Assembly: GCF_014639875.1 (NCBI RefSeq)
Contig: NZ_BMGD01000003.1
Location: 62,001-126,000 of the forward strand
Source: Blastomonas aquatica
Lineage (GTDB): Bacteria; Pseudomonadota; Alphaproteobacteria; Sphingomonadales; Sphingomonadaceae
Direction of reading: 5' to 3'
Length of the DNA: 64,000 nt
The translations under genes and the position numbers were made by a program. Shown one piece after another: positions 51,534 to 59,921 of the stretch; the first letter of the stretch is position 1, and the number at the start of each line of letters is the position of its first letter. The notes beneath the pieces were generated by a model, which saw only the letters and a program-made list of their open reading frames with translations, was not told the origin of the DNA and ran no database searches.

Positions 51534-52034
51534 CGCAGGCAGGGTCCTTGCGGCAGGGGGACGGTCCTCCCTGAGCCTAGTGCGATTTTCTTTGAAGTGC
51601 CAGCGGATTGGCCTGTAGTTGCCACCCCGGCCTTACTGCCAGACATCTTCCCGACATATGGTATTGCATTTCAATAACGAGTATAAGCTGCAATTGAAAT
51701 GCGTTAGCGATAGACGCGAGGCTACAGTTGGCTTGTGTAACGGGTAAAACGTGAGCGATTGACCGTACTTCGGGCTCGGCATCGCGTATCACACAAGCCT
51801 GTTCTTCCGCATGTCAAATGTCATTCGGATGCCCCTCCGCGCGGGAAGGTGCAGGCCGGTCCAGAGGCTTTCTGCACGCGAAAGGATCCGATCGCCGCGA
51901 TGACCAGTGACCAAAGCCCGTTTGCCGAGCGCTGTTTTTCCCGCTTGGTACGGCGAAAAGACCATCACCGCGAGCAGGATCGTCGACCCCTGCTGTTAGG
52001 TGCGGGCGCGCCGTTGACCGCGCCCGCCCAGCCA
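51534..52034. other. Non-coding gap with an inverted repeat
   Basis: About 500 bases without a believable gene; frames on either strand lack domains. AT content is raised around 51590-51720. It contains the inverted repeat listed at 51666-51702 and must carry the promoter of the hydrolase-ParA transcript. The downstream side adjoins the 3' end of the UspA gene. Confidence 0.4.
51666..51702. promoter_or_regulatory. Perfect 10-bp inverted repeat, possible operator
   Basis: GCATTTCAAT (51666-51675) and its exact complement ATTGAAATGC (51693-51702) are separated by 17 bases. Each arm resembles half of a TGCAATTG / AATTGCA-type iron-regulator site, but spacing differs from a classical Fur box. 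It lies 130-170 bases upstream of the alpha/beta hydrolase start. Regulatory function is inference. Confidence 0.4.
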
Positions 52035-52853
52035 TCAATGCGCCAGCAGCAGCGGAATGTTTGAATCGCGCAGAAAATAGCGCGTCACGCCGCCGAGCAG
52101 GACTTCGCGCAGACGGCTGTGACCGAATGCTCCCATCACCAGCAGGTCGGCGCTGATCTCGCCTGCGACATTCTCGATCACTTCCTCGATCGACAGCGTA
52201 CCGCGTTCGCGCTCGATCAATTCGCTGCACACGCCATGGCGCGAGAGATATTCGCATGCCTCGGTCGAGGGAAAGCCGCCCGCCTTTTTCGGCTCGACGA
52301 TCGTGACGATATGCACCGATGCCGCCTGTTGCAGCATCGGCAGAGCGAGCTTGAGCGCATTGGCGGATTCGTGCCCGCCATCCCAGGCGACCAGCACCTT
52401 GCCAGCGGTATAAAGCGCCTTGGTATCGGTTGGCACGGCCAGCACCGGGCAACGGGTTTCCACCGCTACATCGGCGATCGACAGCAATGGGTGCGGGCGA
52501 ACATTGCGCTCGGTGTTTTCCAGCGACAGCACGATCACATCTGCAAGGCGCGACGCGCTGATCACTGCCTGGGTGACGTCGCCATCATAAGCTGTCCAGT
52601 CCCAGGGCAGCCCCTCGATCTTCATCCTCGCCTCGACCATATTGCGCAGCCGGTCCTCATCGGCGCGCAACTGCGCGAGCATGCCAGCGGGGACATAGCT
52701 GCCGCCCATCGGATCCATGACGATGAAGCCCGAAAGCGGCGTTGCCTGTAAAAAGGTGATGTGGCCAGATTGGCTGCGGGCAAGGTCAAGCGCGGCCTGA
52801 AACCGGGATTCAAATGCAGCGCCACCATCGGCATAAAGCAGGATCGATTTCAT
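52035..52853 (-). CDS. Tandem universal stress protein
   Basis: A 272-residue protein of two Usp domains. The first (KSILLYADGGAAFESRFQAA) is degenerate; the second has KVLVAWDGGHESANALKLAL and the ATP-binding LLVMGAFGHSRLREVLLGGV plus TRYFLRD, i.e. G-2x-G-9x-G. ATP-binding Usp proteins accumulate under starvation, low oxygen or oxidative stress. The start at 52853 (MKSILLY) is chosen by domain fit. Divergent from the CoA-transferase operon. Confidence 0.92.
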   Translation of the reverse strand: MKSILLYADGGAAFESRFQAALDLARSQSGHITFLQATPLSGFIVMDPMGGSYVPAGMLAQLRADEDRLRNMVEARMKIEGLPWDWTAYDGDVTQAVISASRLADVIVLSLENTERNVRPHPLLSIADVAVETRCPVLAVPTDTKALYTAGKVLVAWDGGHESANALKLALPMLQQAASVHIVTIVEPKKAGGFPSTEACEYLSRHGVCSELIERERGTLSIEEVIENVAGEISADLLVMGAFGHSRLREVLLGGVTRYFLRDSNIPLLLAH

Positions 52854-53023
52854 GGTGCCTTCTCCAGTGTTGTTATGAGGTGACCTTGGGAGCGGTCGGC
52901 ACAACACGCATTGATTCAAATCAAGCCGCGGCTAGAAAAAGCAGTTATCTGCCGCTACGGCACCCAGAAGGGACCGAATCAACCGATTGGCCCGGACATC
53001 ATTTCTCTGGGAGACCTCTCGTC

Positions 53024-53731
53024 ATGCAGAAAATCTATCCCGATGCCGCATCCGCACTGGAAGGTCTGCTGTTTGACGGGATGCAGATATGTGCAGGCGG
53101 CTTTGGCCTCAGCGGCATCCCCGAACGACTGATCGATGCGATCCGCGATGCAGGTACCAAGGACCTGACCATCGCCAGCAACAATGCCGGGATCGATGGC
53201 GAAGGGCTGGGCAAGCTGTTGCGCACTCGCCAGGTCAAGAAGATGATCTCGAGCTATGTCGGCGAGAACAAGGAATTCGAACGCCAGTATCTGGCAGGCG
53301 AGCTCGAGGTCGAGTTCTGTCCGCAAGGGACGCTCGCCGAGCGCTGCCGCGCAGGCGGCGCTGGCATTCCCGGCTTCTACACCAAGACCGGCGTCGGCAC
53401 GCAGGTGGCAGAAGGCAAGGAACACAAGGACTTCGACGGCCAGACCTACATTCTGGAACGCGGGATCTATGCCGATCTGTGCATCATCAAGGGCTGGAAG
53501 GCCGACAAGGCGGGCAACCTGATCTTCCGAAAGACCGCGCGCAACTTCAACCAGCCGATGGCGACCGCGGGCAAGATCTGCGTCGCCGAGGTCGAGGAAA
53601 TCGTCGAGACCGGCAGCCTTGATCCGGACTGCATTCATCTGCCCGGTGTTTATGTAAAGCGCCTGATCTGCGGTGCGCCCTACGACAAGAAGATCGAGTT
53701 CAGAACGGTGCGTGAACGGACCGCCGCGTGA
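53024..53731 (+). CDS. scoA: 3-oxoacid (succinyl-CoA:acetoacetate-type) CoA-transferase, subunit A
   Basis: A 235-residue class I CoA-transferase alpha subunit: KIYPDAASALEGLLFDGMQI, CAGGFGLSGIPERLIDAIRD, then KKMISSYVGENKEFERQYLA, VEFCPQGTLAERCRAGGAGI and GFYTKTGVGTQVAEG. It moves CoA between acyl groups, typically succinyl-CoA to acetoacetate. The start at 53024 is by family fit. Its partner subunit lies 1.3 kb downstream, after two unrelated genes, all in one coupled operon (this stop overlaps the next start by ATGA... four bases). Confidence 0.94.
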   Translation: MQKIYPDAASALEGLLFDGMQICAGGFGLSGIPERLIDAIRDAGTKDLTIASNNAGIDGEGLGKLLRTRQVKKMISSYVGENKEFERQYLAGELEVEFCPQGTLAERCRAGGAGIPGFYTKTGVGTQVAEGKEHKDFDGQTYILERGIYADLCIIKGWKADKAGNLIFRKTARNFNQPMATAGKICVAEVEEIVETGSLDPDCIHLPGVYVKRLICGAPYDKKIEFRTVRERTAA

Positions 53732-54579
53732 AACGCGCGCTGCTGTTCGCGGCGATCGCGCTCTCCGGATGCGCCACGACGCGTTCCGATCCCGTTGCAA
53801 CCGCGGCAGCCGCAATCGCGCCAGCGGTGCCGACGGGCCAGCAATGGCTCTACGGATCCGCCGAAGGTGCGATCGCGGTGCGGCAAACCTATGGCGCATT
53901 GGTGTCGTATGCGGTCGCCAAGGCCAAAACGCGGCCTGCCGACAGTGTGATCATCGATGAGGCGACCGGTAAGCCCTTTGCTTGCGGCGACAAACCGCTG
54001 GCTGCCGTGTTCGATGCCGATGAGACGCTGATCTGGAACATTGGGTCGATGCGCTGGTTCGCGATGCAGGGCAGCGACTTCGATCCCGCGATCTGGGACC
54101 AGTGGGAAAAGACCGGCACCGGCAAGGCCGTCGCGATGCCCGGTGCGCTTGAGGCGATGACCGCGCTACGCGCTGCCGGGATCACGCCGATCGCCAACAC
54201 CAACCGTTCGACCGCCAACGCTAAGGGCAGCGAGGCCACGCTTGCCGCTGCCGGATTGGGCGACTTCAAGCACGGCGATACGCTGTTCCTGATGGGTGAT
54301 GATACCGACGGATCGAGCAAGGATCTGCGCCGCGCCACGATCGCTTCGCGCTGGTGTGTCATCGCGATGGCGGGTGACCAGCTTGGCGATTTCCGCAATG
54401 TCTTCAACAAGCCCGAACTGCCCCCGCTGCAGCGCCGCGCACTAGCAACCGCCGCACCGTATGACGCGCTTTGGGGCAATGGCTGGTTCCTGTTCGCCAA
54501 CCCGGTCTACGGCCCGTCGATCCGCGGCGGCTTCGATGATGTCTTCCCGCCCGAAACACATTGGGAACCGCAGCCGTGA
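53728..54579 (+). CDS. HAD-superfamily class C-type acid phosphatase, lipoprotein
   Basis: A 283-residue protein with a lipobox (IALSGCATT, Cys about 15). AAVFDADETLIWNIGS is HAD motif I (DxDxT), IANTNRSTANAKGSEA motif II region, and LFLMGDDTDGSSKDLRRATI the later acidic motif. This layout fits outer-membrane/periplasmic phosphatases related to lipoprotein e(P4), which dephosphorylate nucleotides or cofactors. It overlaps scoA and the following gene by four bases each, an odd place for a phosphatase. Confidence 0.83.
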   Translation: MKRALLFAAIALSGCATTRSDPVATAAAAIAPAVPTGQQWLYGSAEGAIAVRQTYGALVSYAVAKAKTRPADSVIIDEATGKPFACGDKPLAAVFDADETLIWNIGSMRWFAMQGSDFDPAIWDQWEKTGTGKAVAMPGALEAMTALRAAGITPIANTNRSTANAKGSEATLAAAGLGDFKHGDTLFLMGDDTDGSSKDLRRATIASRWCVIAMAGDQLGDFRNVFNKPELPPLQRRALATAAPYDALWGNGWFLFANPVYGPSIRGGFDDVFPPETHWEPQP

Positions 54580-55046
54580 ACGGTCGCCTGCAGGGCAACA
54601 GCTGGCTGATGGTCGGTGGCTGTCTCAGCCTGCTCGCAGCGCTGCTTCACATCGGCGTGATCATCGGCGGTCCCGATTGGTATCGCTTCTTTGGTGCTGG
54701 TGAAGGCATGGCGCGCATGGCCGAACGCGGCCTTTGGCAGCCGGTCCTCGTGACCACCGGGATCACTGCGGTTCTTGCAGTTTGGGCGCTCTACGCCTTT
54801 GCTGGCGCGGGCCGTTTCCGCAAGCTGCCGCTGATGCGCACGGCGCTGGTGCTGGTCAGCGGCATTTATCTGGCGCGTGGGCTGTTGATCGTACCGATCC
54901 TGATCGAGCCGCACGCGCGCACACCGTTCAATATCTGGTCTTCGCTCATTGTCCTCATTTATGGCCTGGTTTACGCGATCGGCACCCGGCAGGTGTGGCG
55001 CGATCTTTCACAAAAACCCGCTCTCATCCAAAAGGAAGCATCATAA
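54576..55046 (+). CDS. Four-helix membrane protein of unknown function
   Basis: A 156-residue protein with four membrane segments (about 12-30, 49-70, 78-98 and 113-133). Conserved-looking polar spots are PDWYRFFGAGEGMARMAERG between the first two and PHARTPFNIWSSLI before the fourth. No family named. The GTG start at 54576 overlaps the phosphatase stop (GTGA); a TTG at 54561 is less likely. Its stop shares bases with the scoB start (TAATG). Confidence 0.7.
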   Translation: MNGRLQGNSWLMVGGCLSLLAALLHIGVIIGGPDWYRFFGAGEGMARMAERGLWQPVLVTTGITAVLAVWALYAFAGAGRFRKLPLMRTALVLVSGIYLARGLLIVPILIEPHARTPFNIWSSLIVLIYGLVYAIGTRQVWRDLSQKPALIQKEAS

Positions 55047-55681
55047 TGCCCTGGACCCGTGACGATATGGCGGCGCGTGCCGCAAAGGAATTGAAGGACG
55101 GCTATTACGTCAACTTGGGCATCGGCATTCCGACTTTGGTCGCCAACCATGTGCCCGAAGGCATCGAGGTGACGCTGCAGTCGGAAAACGGCATGCTCGG
55201 CATCGGCCCGTTCCCCTTTGAAGGCGACGAGGATGCCGATCTCATCAACGCCGGCAAGCAGACGATCAGCGAACTGCCCTCTTCGAGCTATTTCAGCTCG
55301 GCTGACAGTTTCGCGATGATCCGCGGTGGGCATATCGACCTCACCGTGCTGGGCGCGATGGAGATCGCCGAGAATGGCGACATCGCCAACTGGATGATCC
55401 CCGGCAAGATGATCAAGGGCATGGGCGGCGCGATGGATCTGGTCGCGGGCGTCAAGAAGATCATCGTGGTGATGGAGCACACCTCCAAGAACGGCGATCC
55501 CAAGTTCATCCCGGCCTGCACGCTGCCACTGACCGGCAAGAACGTGGTCGATATGATCATCACCGACATGTGCGTGTTCCAGCGGCCCGATCACGACAGC
55601 CCGTTCAAGCTGATCGAACTCGCTCCCGGCGTGACGGCAGAGGATGTCGCGGCCAAGACGACGGCGCACTACATCGCATGA
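55046..55681 (+). CDS. scoB: 3-oxoacid CoA-transferase, subunit B
   Basis: A 211-residue class I CoA-transferase beta subunit. YVNLGIGIPTLVANHVPEGI leads to VTLQSENGMLGIGPFPFEGD, where the Glu of SENG forms the covalent CoA thioester; GAMEIAENGDIANWMIPGKM and GVKKIIVVMEHTSKNG are family blocks. It forms the active enzyme with the scoA product encoded upstream. Coupled at both ends to neighbouring genes. Confidence 0.95.
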   Translation: MPWTRDDMAARAAKELKDGYYVNLGIGIPTLVANHVPEGIEVTLQSENGMLGIGPFPFEGDEDADLINAGKQTISELPSSSYFSSADSFAMIRGGHIDLTVLGAMEIAENGDIANWMIPGKMIKGMGGAMDLVAGVKKIIVVMEHTSKNGDPKFIPACTLPLTGKNVVDMIITDMCVFQRPDHDSPFKLIELAPGVTAEDVAAKTTAHYIA

Positions 55682-56580
55682 AGCGCGGTGCCCAGGTTGC
55701 TTTGGGGCTTGCTGTCGTTGCGATCGGCGGATTGGGGGCCTGCGCCGCGACCACATCGCCACCGTTGCTTTTGAGCCAGCTCGATGCCGTGGCCGGAGGC
55801 GGCAAGGGGGCGGAACTGGTGGCCGAGGCGGTTCCATTCGGTGCGCATGGCCAGACACTTGATGTCTGGCGCGCGGCTGATGCCACTACAAGCGACAAAC
55901 GCCCGGTGCTGATCTTCTGGCATGGCGGCGGTTGGGTGAAGGGTGCGCGGCAGGACTATGCCTTTGCCGGGCGCGCGTTCGCCAAGCAGGGCTTTACTGT
56001 GGTGGTGCCCGATTACCGCAAGGTGCCTCAGGTACGTTTTCCGGCATTTGTCGAAGATGCTGCCGATGCGGTCGCCTGGACCCGCGACAACATCGCGCGT
56101 TTTGGCGGCGACCCGCAAGCGATCGGCTTTTCCGGCCACTCGGCAGGCGCACACACCGCCGTGCTGCTGGCGCTTGATCCGCGCTGGCTCAAGGCGGCAG
56201 GCGTCGACCCGGGCATCGTCAAGGCGGTGGTTGGGCTGAGCGGCGCCTATGATTTCTATCCCTTCACCACCAAGCGTTCGATCGACGCGATGGCTGCCTA
56301 TCCCGATCCGCAAGCCACCCAGCCGATCACCTTCGCGCGCGCCGATGCGCCGCCGATGCTGCTGATCACCAGCAGCGAGGACAACACCGTCCGCCCGCGC
56401 AACGCGATCAACCTCACCGCGCGGCTCAAGCAGGAGGGCGCGATGGTCGAGATGATCAATTATCAGGGGCTCGACCACGAAGAGGTGGTGATGGCGCTAT
56501 CCAAGCCCTTCCGCGGCAAGGGGCCGGTGTTGAAGGACAGCAGCGTATTCCTCGAGCGGTACCTCAAAAGCGGGGACTGA
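55678..56580 (+). CDS. Alpha/beta hydrolase (carboxylesterase-like), lipoprotein
   Basis: A 300-residue protein with a lipobox-like LGAC (Cys about 21). VLIFWHGGGWVKGARQDYAF is the HGGGW oxyanion hole of the hormone-sensitive-lipase/BD-FAE group, FSGHSAGAHTAVLLAL holds the nucleophile Ser, SSEDNTVRPR the Asp and QGLDHEEVV the His. It likely hydrolyses small esters in the periplasm. Its start overlaps the scoB stop by ATGA, ending the coupled operon. Confidence 0.87.
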   Translation: MKRGAQVALGLAVVAIGGLGACAATTSPPLLLSQLDAVAGGGKGAELVAEAVPFGAHGQTLDVWRAADATTSDKRPVLIFWHGGGWVKGARQDYAFAGRAFAKQGFTVVVPDYRKVPQVRFPAFVEDAADAVAWTRDNIARFGGDPQAIGFSGHSAGAHTAVLLALDPRWLKAAGVDPGIVKAVVGLSGAYDFYPFTTKRSIDAMAAYPDPQATQPITFARADAPPMLLITSSEDNTVRPRNAINLTARLKQEGAMVEMINYQGLDHEEVVMALSKPFRGKGPVLKDSSVFLERYLKSGD

Positions 56581-56582
56581 CC

Positions 56583-57272
56583 ATGGCCTACACTTTGTAC
56601 ACCGCGAACCGGAATTATTCGAGCTGGTCGCTGCGTCCCTGGCTGCTGATGCGCGCGCTCGACATTGCGTTCGAGGACCGGCTGGTGCCCTTTGCCGGGC
56701 CGGACAACGCAGCTGAATTCCGCAGCTTCGCCCCCAATGGCAAGGTCCCGTGCCTGCACGATGGCGACATCATTGTCTGGGATTCCCTCGCCATCATCGA
56801 ATATCTGGCGGAACGGCACACAGATGTATGGCCTGCCGATGCGATGGCACGCGCATGGGCGCGGTGTGCGGCGGCAGAAATGCACAGTGGCTTTGCCGCG
56901 CTGCGCAACATTTGCCCGATGAGCGTGGGTGTGCGGGCCGAGTTGCTCGATATCCCCCCGGCGTTGCAGGCCGATATCGACCGGATTTCGGAGATCTTTT
57001 GCGATGGGCTTGACCGGTTCGGTGGCCCCTGGCTGGCTGGCGCTGATTTCAGCGCGGTTGATGCCTTCTTCGCGCCGGTTGCCTACCGCGTGCGTAGTTT
57101 CGGGTTGCCGCTTGCCGCCCCGGCAAAGGCCTGGGTCGGCCGGATGCTCAGCCATCCGGCGATGGTCGAATGGGAAGCTGCAGCGCTCGCCGAAACCTGG
57201 CGCGACCCTGACCATGAAGATGAAATAGCCGCCGTGGCGACCGTCACCGCCGATTATCGCGCTTCGAACTAG
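56583..57272 (+). CDS. Glutathione S-transferase family protein
   Basis: A 229-residue protein. The N-terminal thioredoxin-like domain starts YTLYTANRNYSSWSLRPWLL, where the Ser of YSSWS is the likely glutathione-activating residue. GKVPCLHDGDIIVWDSLAII contains the cis-Pro and the D-S glutathione contact. The helical C-terminal domain includes WLAGADFSAVDAFFAPVAYR. It follows the esterase by two bases, so probably in the same transcript. Substrate unknown. Confidence 0.9.
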   Translation: MAYTLYTANRNYSSWSLRPWLLMRALDIAFEDRLVPFAGPDNAAEFRSFAPNGKVPCLHDGDIIVWDSLAIIEYLAERHTDVWPADAMARAWARCAAAEMHSGFAALRNICPMSVGVRAELLDIPPALQADIDRISEIFCDGLDRFGGPWLAGADFSAVDAFFAPVAYRVRSFGLPLAAPAKAWVGRMLSHPAMVEWEAAALAETWRDPDHEDEIAAVATVTADYRASN

Positions 57273-57667
57273 CTGCTGCGCTTGCCGTTCCACACAGCGC
57301 CGGGAACGTAATCATAGTCGCAGTACGACCAGATACCCGTCCAGCCTGTGCCTGCGCTGTTGAGCTCGAAGCGGATGCGTCCCCAGTGGCGGCTGCCCAT
57401 CTTCGCGGTATCGCAAGTGTAATCCGATGCGGATTCGATCCAGAACCCGTCGATCACATTGTTGTCGACTGTGCCGGTAATACGGCCATCGTCGGTTTCA
57501 TAGGATCCGCTGATTTCGCCCTGCTTGTTCTGCGTCAGCGTTACGGTACCAAAATCGGTGGTCCAGACGCCGGTAACCGGATTTTGAGGGGGCGCAGCCT
57601 GCGCGATCGCGGCAGCCGATAACAGGGTGAGCGCGGTCAGTGTTTTGAAACCAAAGGACATCGACAT
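57269..57667 (-). CDS. Small exported protein of unknown function
   Basis: About 132 residues with a signal peptide (MSMSFGFKTLTALTLLSAAA, cut near AQA-A). The mature part is a predicted beta barrel-like fold: GVWTTDFGTVTLTQNKQGEI, SGSYETDDGRITGTV and a Trp/Tyr-rich end with two Cys (YTC and SYC) that may pair. Resembles secreted proteins that bind or wrap small ligands, without a firm family. GGAG five bases before ATG 57667 sets the start. Its stop overlaps that of the convergent glutathione transferase gene. Confidence 0.75.
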   Translation of the reverse strand: MSMSFGFKTLTALTLLSAAAIAQAAPPQNPVTGVWTTDFGTVTLTQNKQGEISGSYETDDGRITGTVDNNVIDGFWIESASDYTCDTAKMGSRHWGRIRFELNSAGTGWTGIWSYCDYDYVPGAVWNGKRSS

Positions 57668-57926
57668 TATCTCCGGGCCTAGGGGAACCATCTAAAGGAA
57701 TCGTACCACCCAGATCGCAAAAGTTTTGTGATGCGCAGCACATGCTCGAAAAATTTCCACCGGCGTAGGGAAAGCGGCGATGAACCGGCGATCCGGCCAT
57801 GACCGGCGACAGATCGAAACCGCAATGGCTTGCTCTTAAGCATTTTACAGGGCAAAACATCTATAATGGCGAAGACGATGCAGTTAACGCATTGCAGCCG
57901 GGGCGCAATTTCATTTCGGAGATTCC

Positions 57927-59234
57927 ATGAAGCACTGGCTGCGCAGTCCTGTCGTCTGGACCGCCAGTGGTCTTGCCGCCACCGCCTTGCTCACCGGGCT
58001 CAATGTGTCGCGTGGCGGCGGTGTGGTGTCGGGCACCCCGGCGATCGCCGCGCAAGCCACGCTGCTGTTGCCCGATACCCCCGAACGCTGGCAGGGCATG
58101 GTCGATTATGCCGCGTTCGACGCGCGGATCAACCGGCTGATGCGCGATCCCGAGATGGTCGGGCTGTCGGTCGCAACCGTCGAGAACGGAAGGCTGGCGT
58201 TCGTCCATAGCTATGGCTTTGCCGACCGCGAGGCCGGGCTTCCGGTGACTCCGCAAACCGTGTTCCGCTGGGCCTCGGTCTCCAAAGGCGTCGCAGGAAC
58301 GCTGGCCTACAAGCTCGCGGAAAAGGGCGATCTCAGCCTGTCTGCGCCGCTGGCGTCGTTCGGAACTAGCTTGAGGCTTTCTGGTGGGGCCGAGCACCGG
58401 CTCGCCATACCCGATCTGCTTGCGCACCGGCTGGGGCTGTCGCGCAATGCTTACGACGGCAAGCTGGAATCGGGCGACCCCGCGCCGGTTCTCCGCAACA
58501 TGCTCTCCACCGTGCCGCAACAATGCCTTCCGGGCGATTGCCACAGCTATCAGAACGTCGCTTATGATGCGTTCAGCGAGATCGTCGTTAACGCCACGAA
58601 GATGCCTTATGAAATGGCCGCGTCGCAGCAGCTGTTCACTCCGCTGGGAATGACGAGCGCAGGGCTTGGCATGGCCAACCTCACTGGCGCTGCCAGTTGG
58701 GCGCGGCCCTATCGCCGGGGACGAGTGCAGGTGCTGTCCGATTCCTATTTTCGCGTTCCGGCTGCGGCCGGGGTCAGCTCGAACATCATCGATATGGCGC
58801 GCTGGATGCAGGCGCAGATGGGGCAATCGCCGCAAGTCGTTTCGCCCGGGGTTCGCGCCGAAATCCACCGGCCGCGCGTCGCGACCTATCGCGGCGGACG
58901 CAGCGGGCCAGACTCGCTGATCATCAGCCATGGTTATGGCCAGGGCTGGCGCAGTCATATCTATGATGGCCACTGGATCGTTGGCCATGGCGGCGCAGTC
59001 AACGGCTATCGCGCGGCGATGTGGTTCGATCCCGAAACCCAAAATGGCGTCGTGCTGCTGTGGAACAGCGAATCGACCCGACCCTTCCGGCTGGCATATG
59101 AATTCTTCGACCAGGTCTATGGCCGCCCGTACAGCGACTGGATGGCTATCGATAAGGATCCGCGGTTGAGCGATCCGGCCCCGATGATGCCGGCCCCGAT
59201 GCTATCTGCCGACGCGGCGGCGGTCGCCGATTGA
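57927..59234 (+). CDS. Serine hydrolase, beta-lactamase class C / penicillin-binding-like
   Basis: A 435-residue protein with an N-terminal membrane anchor or signal (MKHWLRSPVVWTASGLAATA). The active site is of the S-x-x-K group: FRWASVSKGVAGTLAYKLAE (SVSK), the Y-x-N element in HSYQNVAYDAFSE, and HWIVGHGGAVNGYRAAMWFD as the KTG equivalent (HGG). It belongs to the broad class C family of esterases and peptidases; true beta-lactamase activity cannot be assumed. Promoter in the 235-base gap upstream. The two-Cys pair QQCLPGDCHS is an extra feature next to the Y-x-N. Confidence 0.88.
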   Translation: MKHWLRSPVVWTASGLAATALLTGLNVSRGGGVVSGTPAIAAQATLLLPDTPERWQGMVDYAAFDARINRLMRDPEMVGLSVATVENGRLAFVHSYGFADREAGLPVTPQTVFRWASVSKGVAGTLAYKLAEKGDLSLSAPLASFGTSLRLSGGAEHRLAIPDLLAHRLGLSRNAYDGKLESGDPAPVLRNMLSTVPQQCLPGDCHSYQNVAYDAFSEIVVNATKMPYEMAASQQLFTPLGMTSAGLGMANLTGAASWARPYRRGRVQVLSDSYFRVPAAAGVSSNIIDMARWMQAQMGQSPQVVSPGVRAEIHRPRVATYRGGRSGPDSLIISHGYGQGWRSHIYDGHWIVGHGGAVNGYRAAMWFDPETQNGVVLLWNSESTRPFRLAYEFFDQVYGRPYSDWMAIDKDPRLSDPAPMMPAPMLSADAAAVAD

Positions 59235-59279
59235 CCAGACCGACATCCTAAAAAACATAACTGTCCGGAGAGATTTGCC

Positions 59280-59915
59280 ATGAGCATCGTGCTGCATCAC
59301 CTCGAATATTCACGCTCGACCCGCATCATCTGGCTGCTCGAGGAAATGGGCTTGCAGTACGAGATGGTGCGTCACCAGCGCGATCCGCAGACCTTCCGCG
59401 CACCGCCCGCGCTCAAGGACGTGCACCCGTTGTCGAAGGCGCCGACGGTCATCATCGATGGCCATGTCATGGTCGAATCGGGCGCGATCATCGAATATCT
59501 GATCGAGCGCTTCGGCAGCGACCGGCTGGCACCTGCCAATGCAAAGGACCGCCCCGCCTATCTCGAGTGGCTGCATTTTGCCGAAGGGACGATGTCCAGC
59601 CCGATCATCTTTACAGCCCTCGCCCCGCGCTTTGGCGGACTGGGGCCGATGCTCGGCGGCTTTCTGGGCGCAGAGGTGACCAAGTTGCTCGACCATGTGG
59701 AAGCTGCCGTCACCGGGCATGATTTCCTGGTCGGCGACAGGTTGAGCGGCGCGGATATCCACATGGCCTATCTTCTGGAAGTCGCGACCGCCAGCAAGCT
59801 GCTCGAAGGCCGCAGCGCGCTGACCGCCTATCTCCAGCGGCTGCGCGATCGTCCGGCTTATGCCAAGTCGATCGAGCTGGGCGGGCCGATGATCTTCGCA
59901 GCGATGGGTGGCTGA
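59280..59915 (+). CDS. Glutathione S-transferase
   Basis: A 211-residue protein. HHLEYSRSTRIIWLLEEMGL is a GST N-terminal start with Ser/Arg near the glutathione thiol, HPLSKAPTVIIDGHVMVESG gives the cis-Pro and E-S glutathione contact, and FLVGDRLSGADIHMAYLLEV is the N-capping motif of the C-terminal domain. GGAGAG precedes the ATG. 45 bases behind the serine hydrolase gene, maybe cotranscribed. It resembles the GST group of microsomal-dehalogenase-like plant/bacterial enzymes only in general terms. Confidence 0.92.
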   Translation: MSIVLHHLEYSRSTRIIWLLEEMGLQYEMVRHQRDPQTFRAPPALKDVHPLSKAPTVIIDGHVMVESGAIIEYLIERFGSDRLAPANAKDRPAYLEWLHFAEGTMSSPIIFTALAPRFGGLGPMLGGFLGAEVTKLLDHVEAAVTGHDFLVGDRLSGADIHMAYLLEVATASKLLEGRSALTAYLQRLRDRPAYAKSIELGGPMIFAAMGG

Positions 59916-59921
59916 TCGGGC

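Noticed and set aside
51759..52064. Plus-strand frame of 101 codons
   Set aside because: Basic, low-complexity composition and no motif; overlaps the 3' end of the UspA gene.
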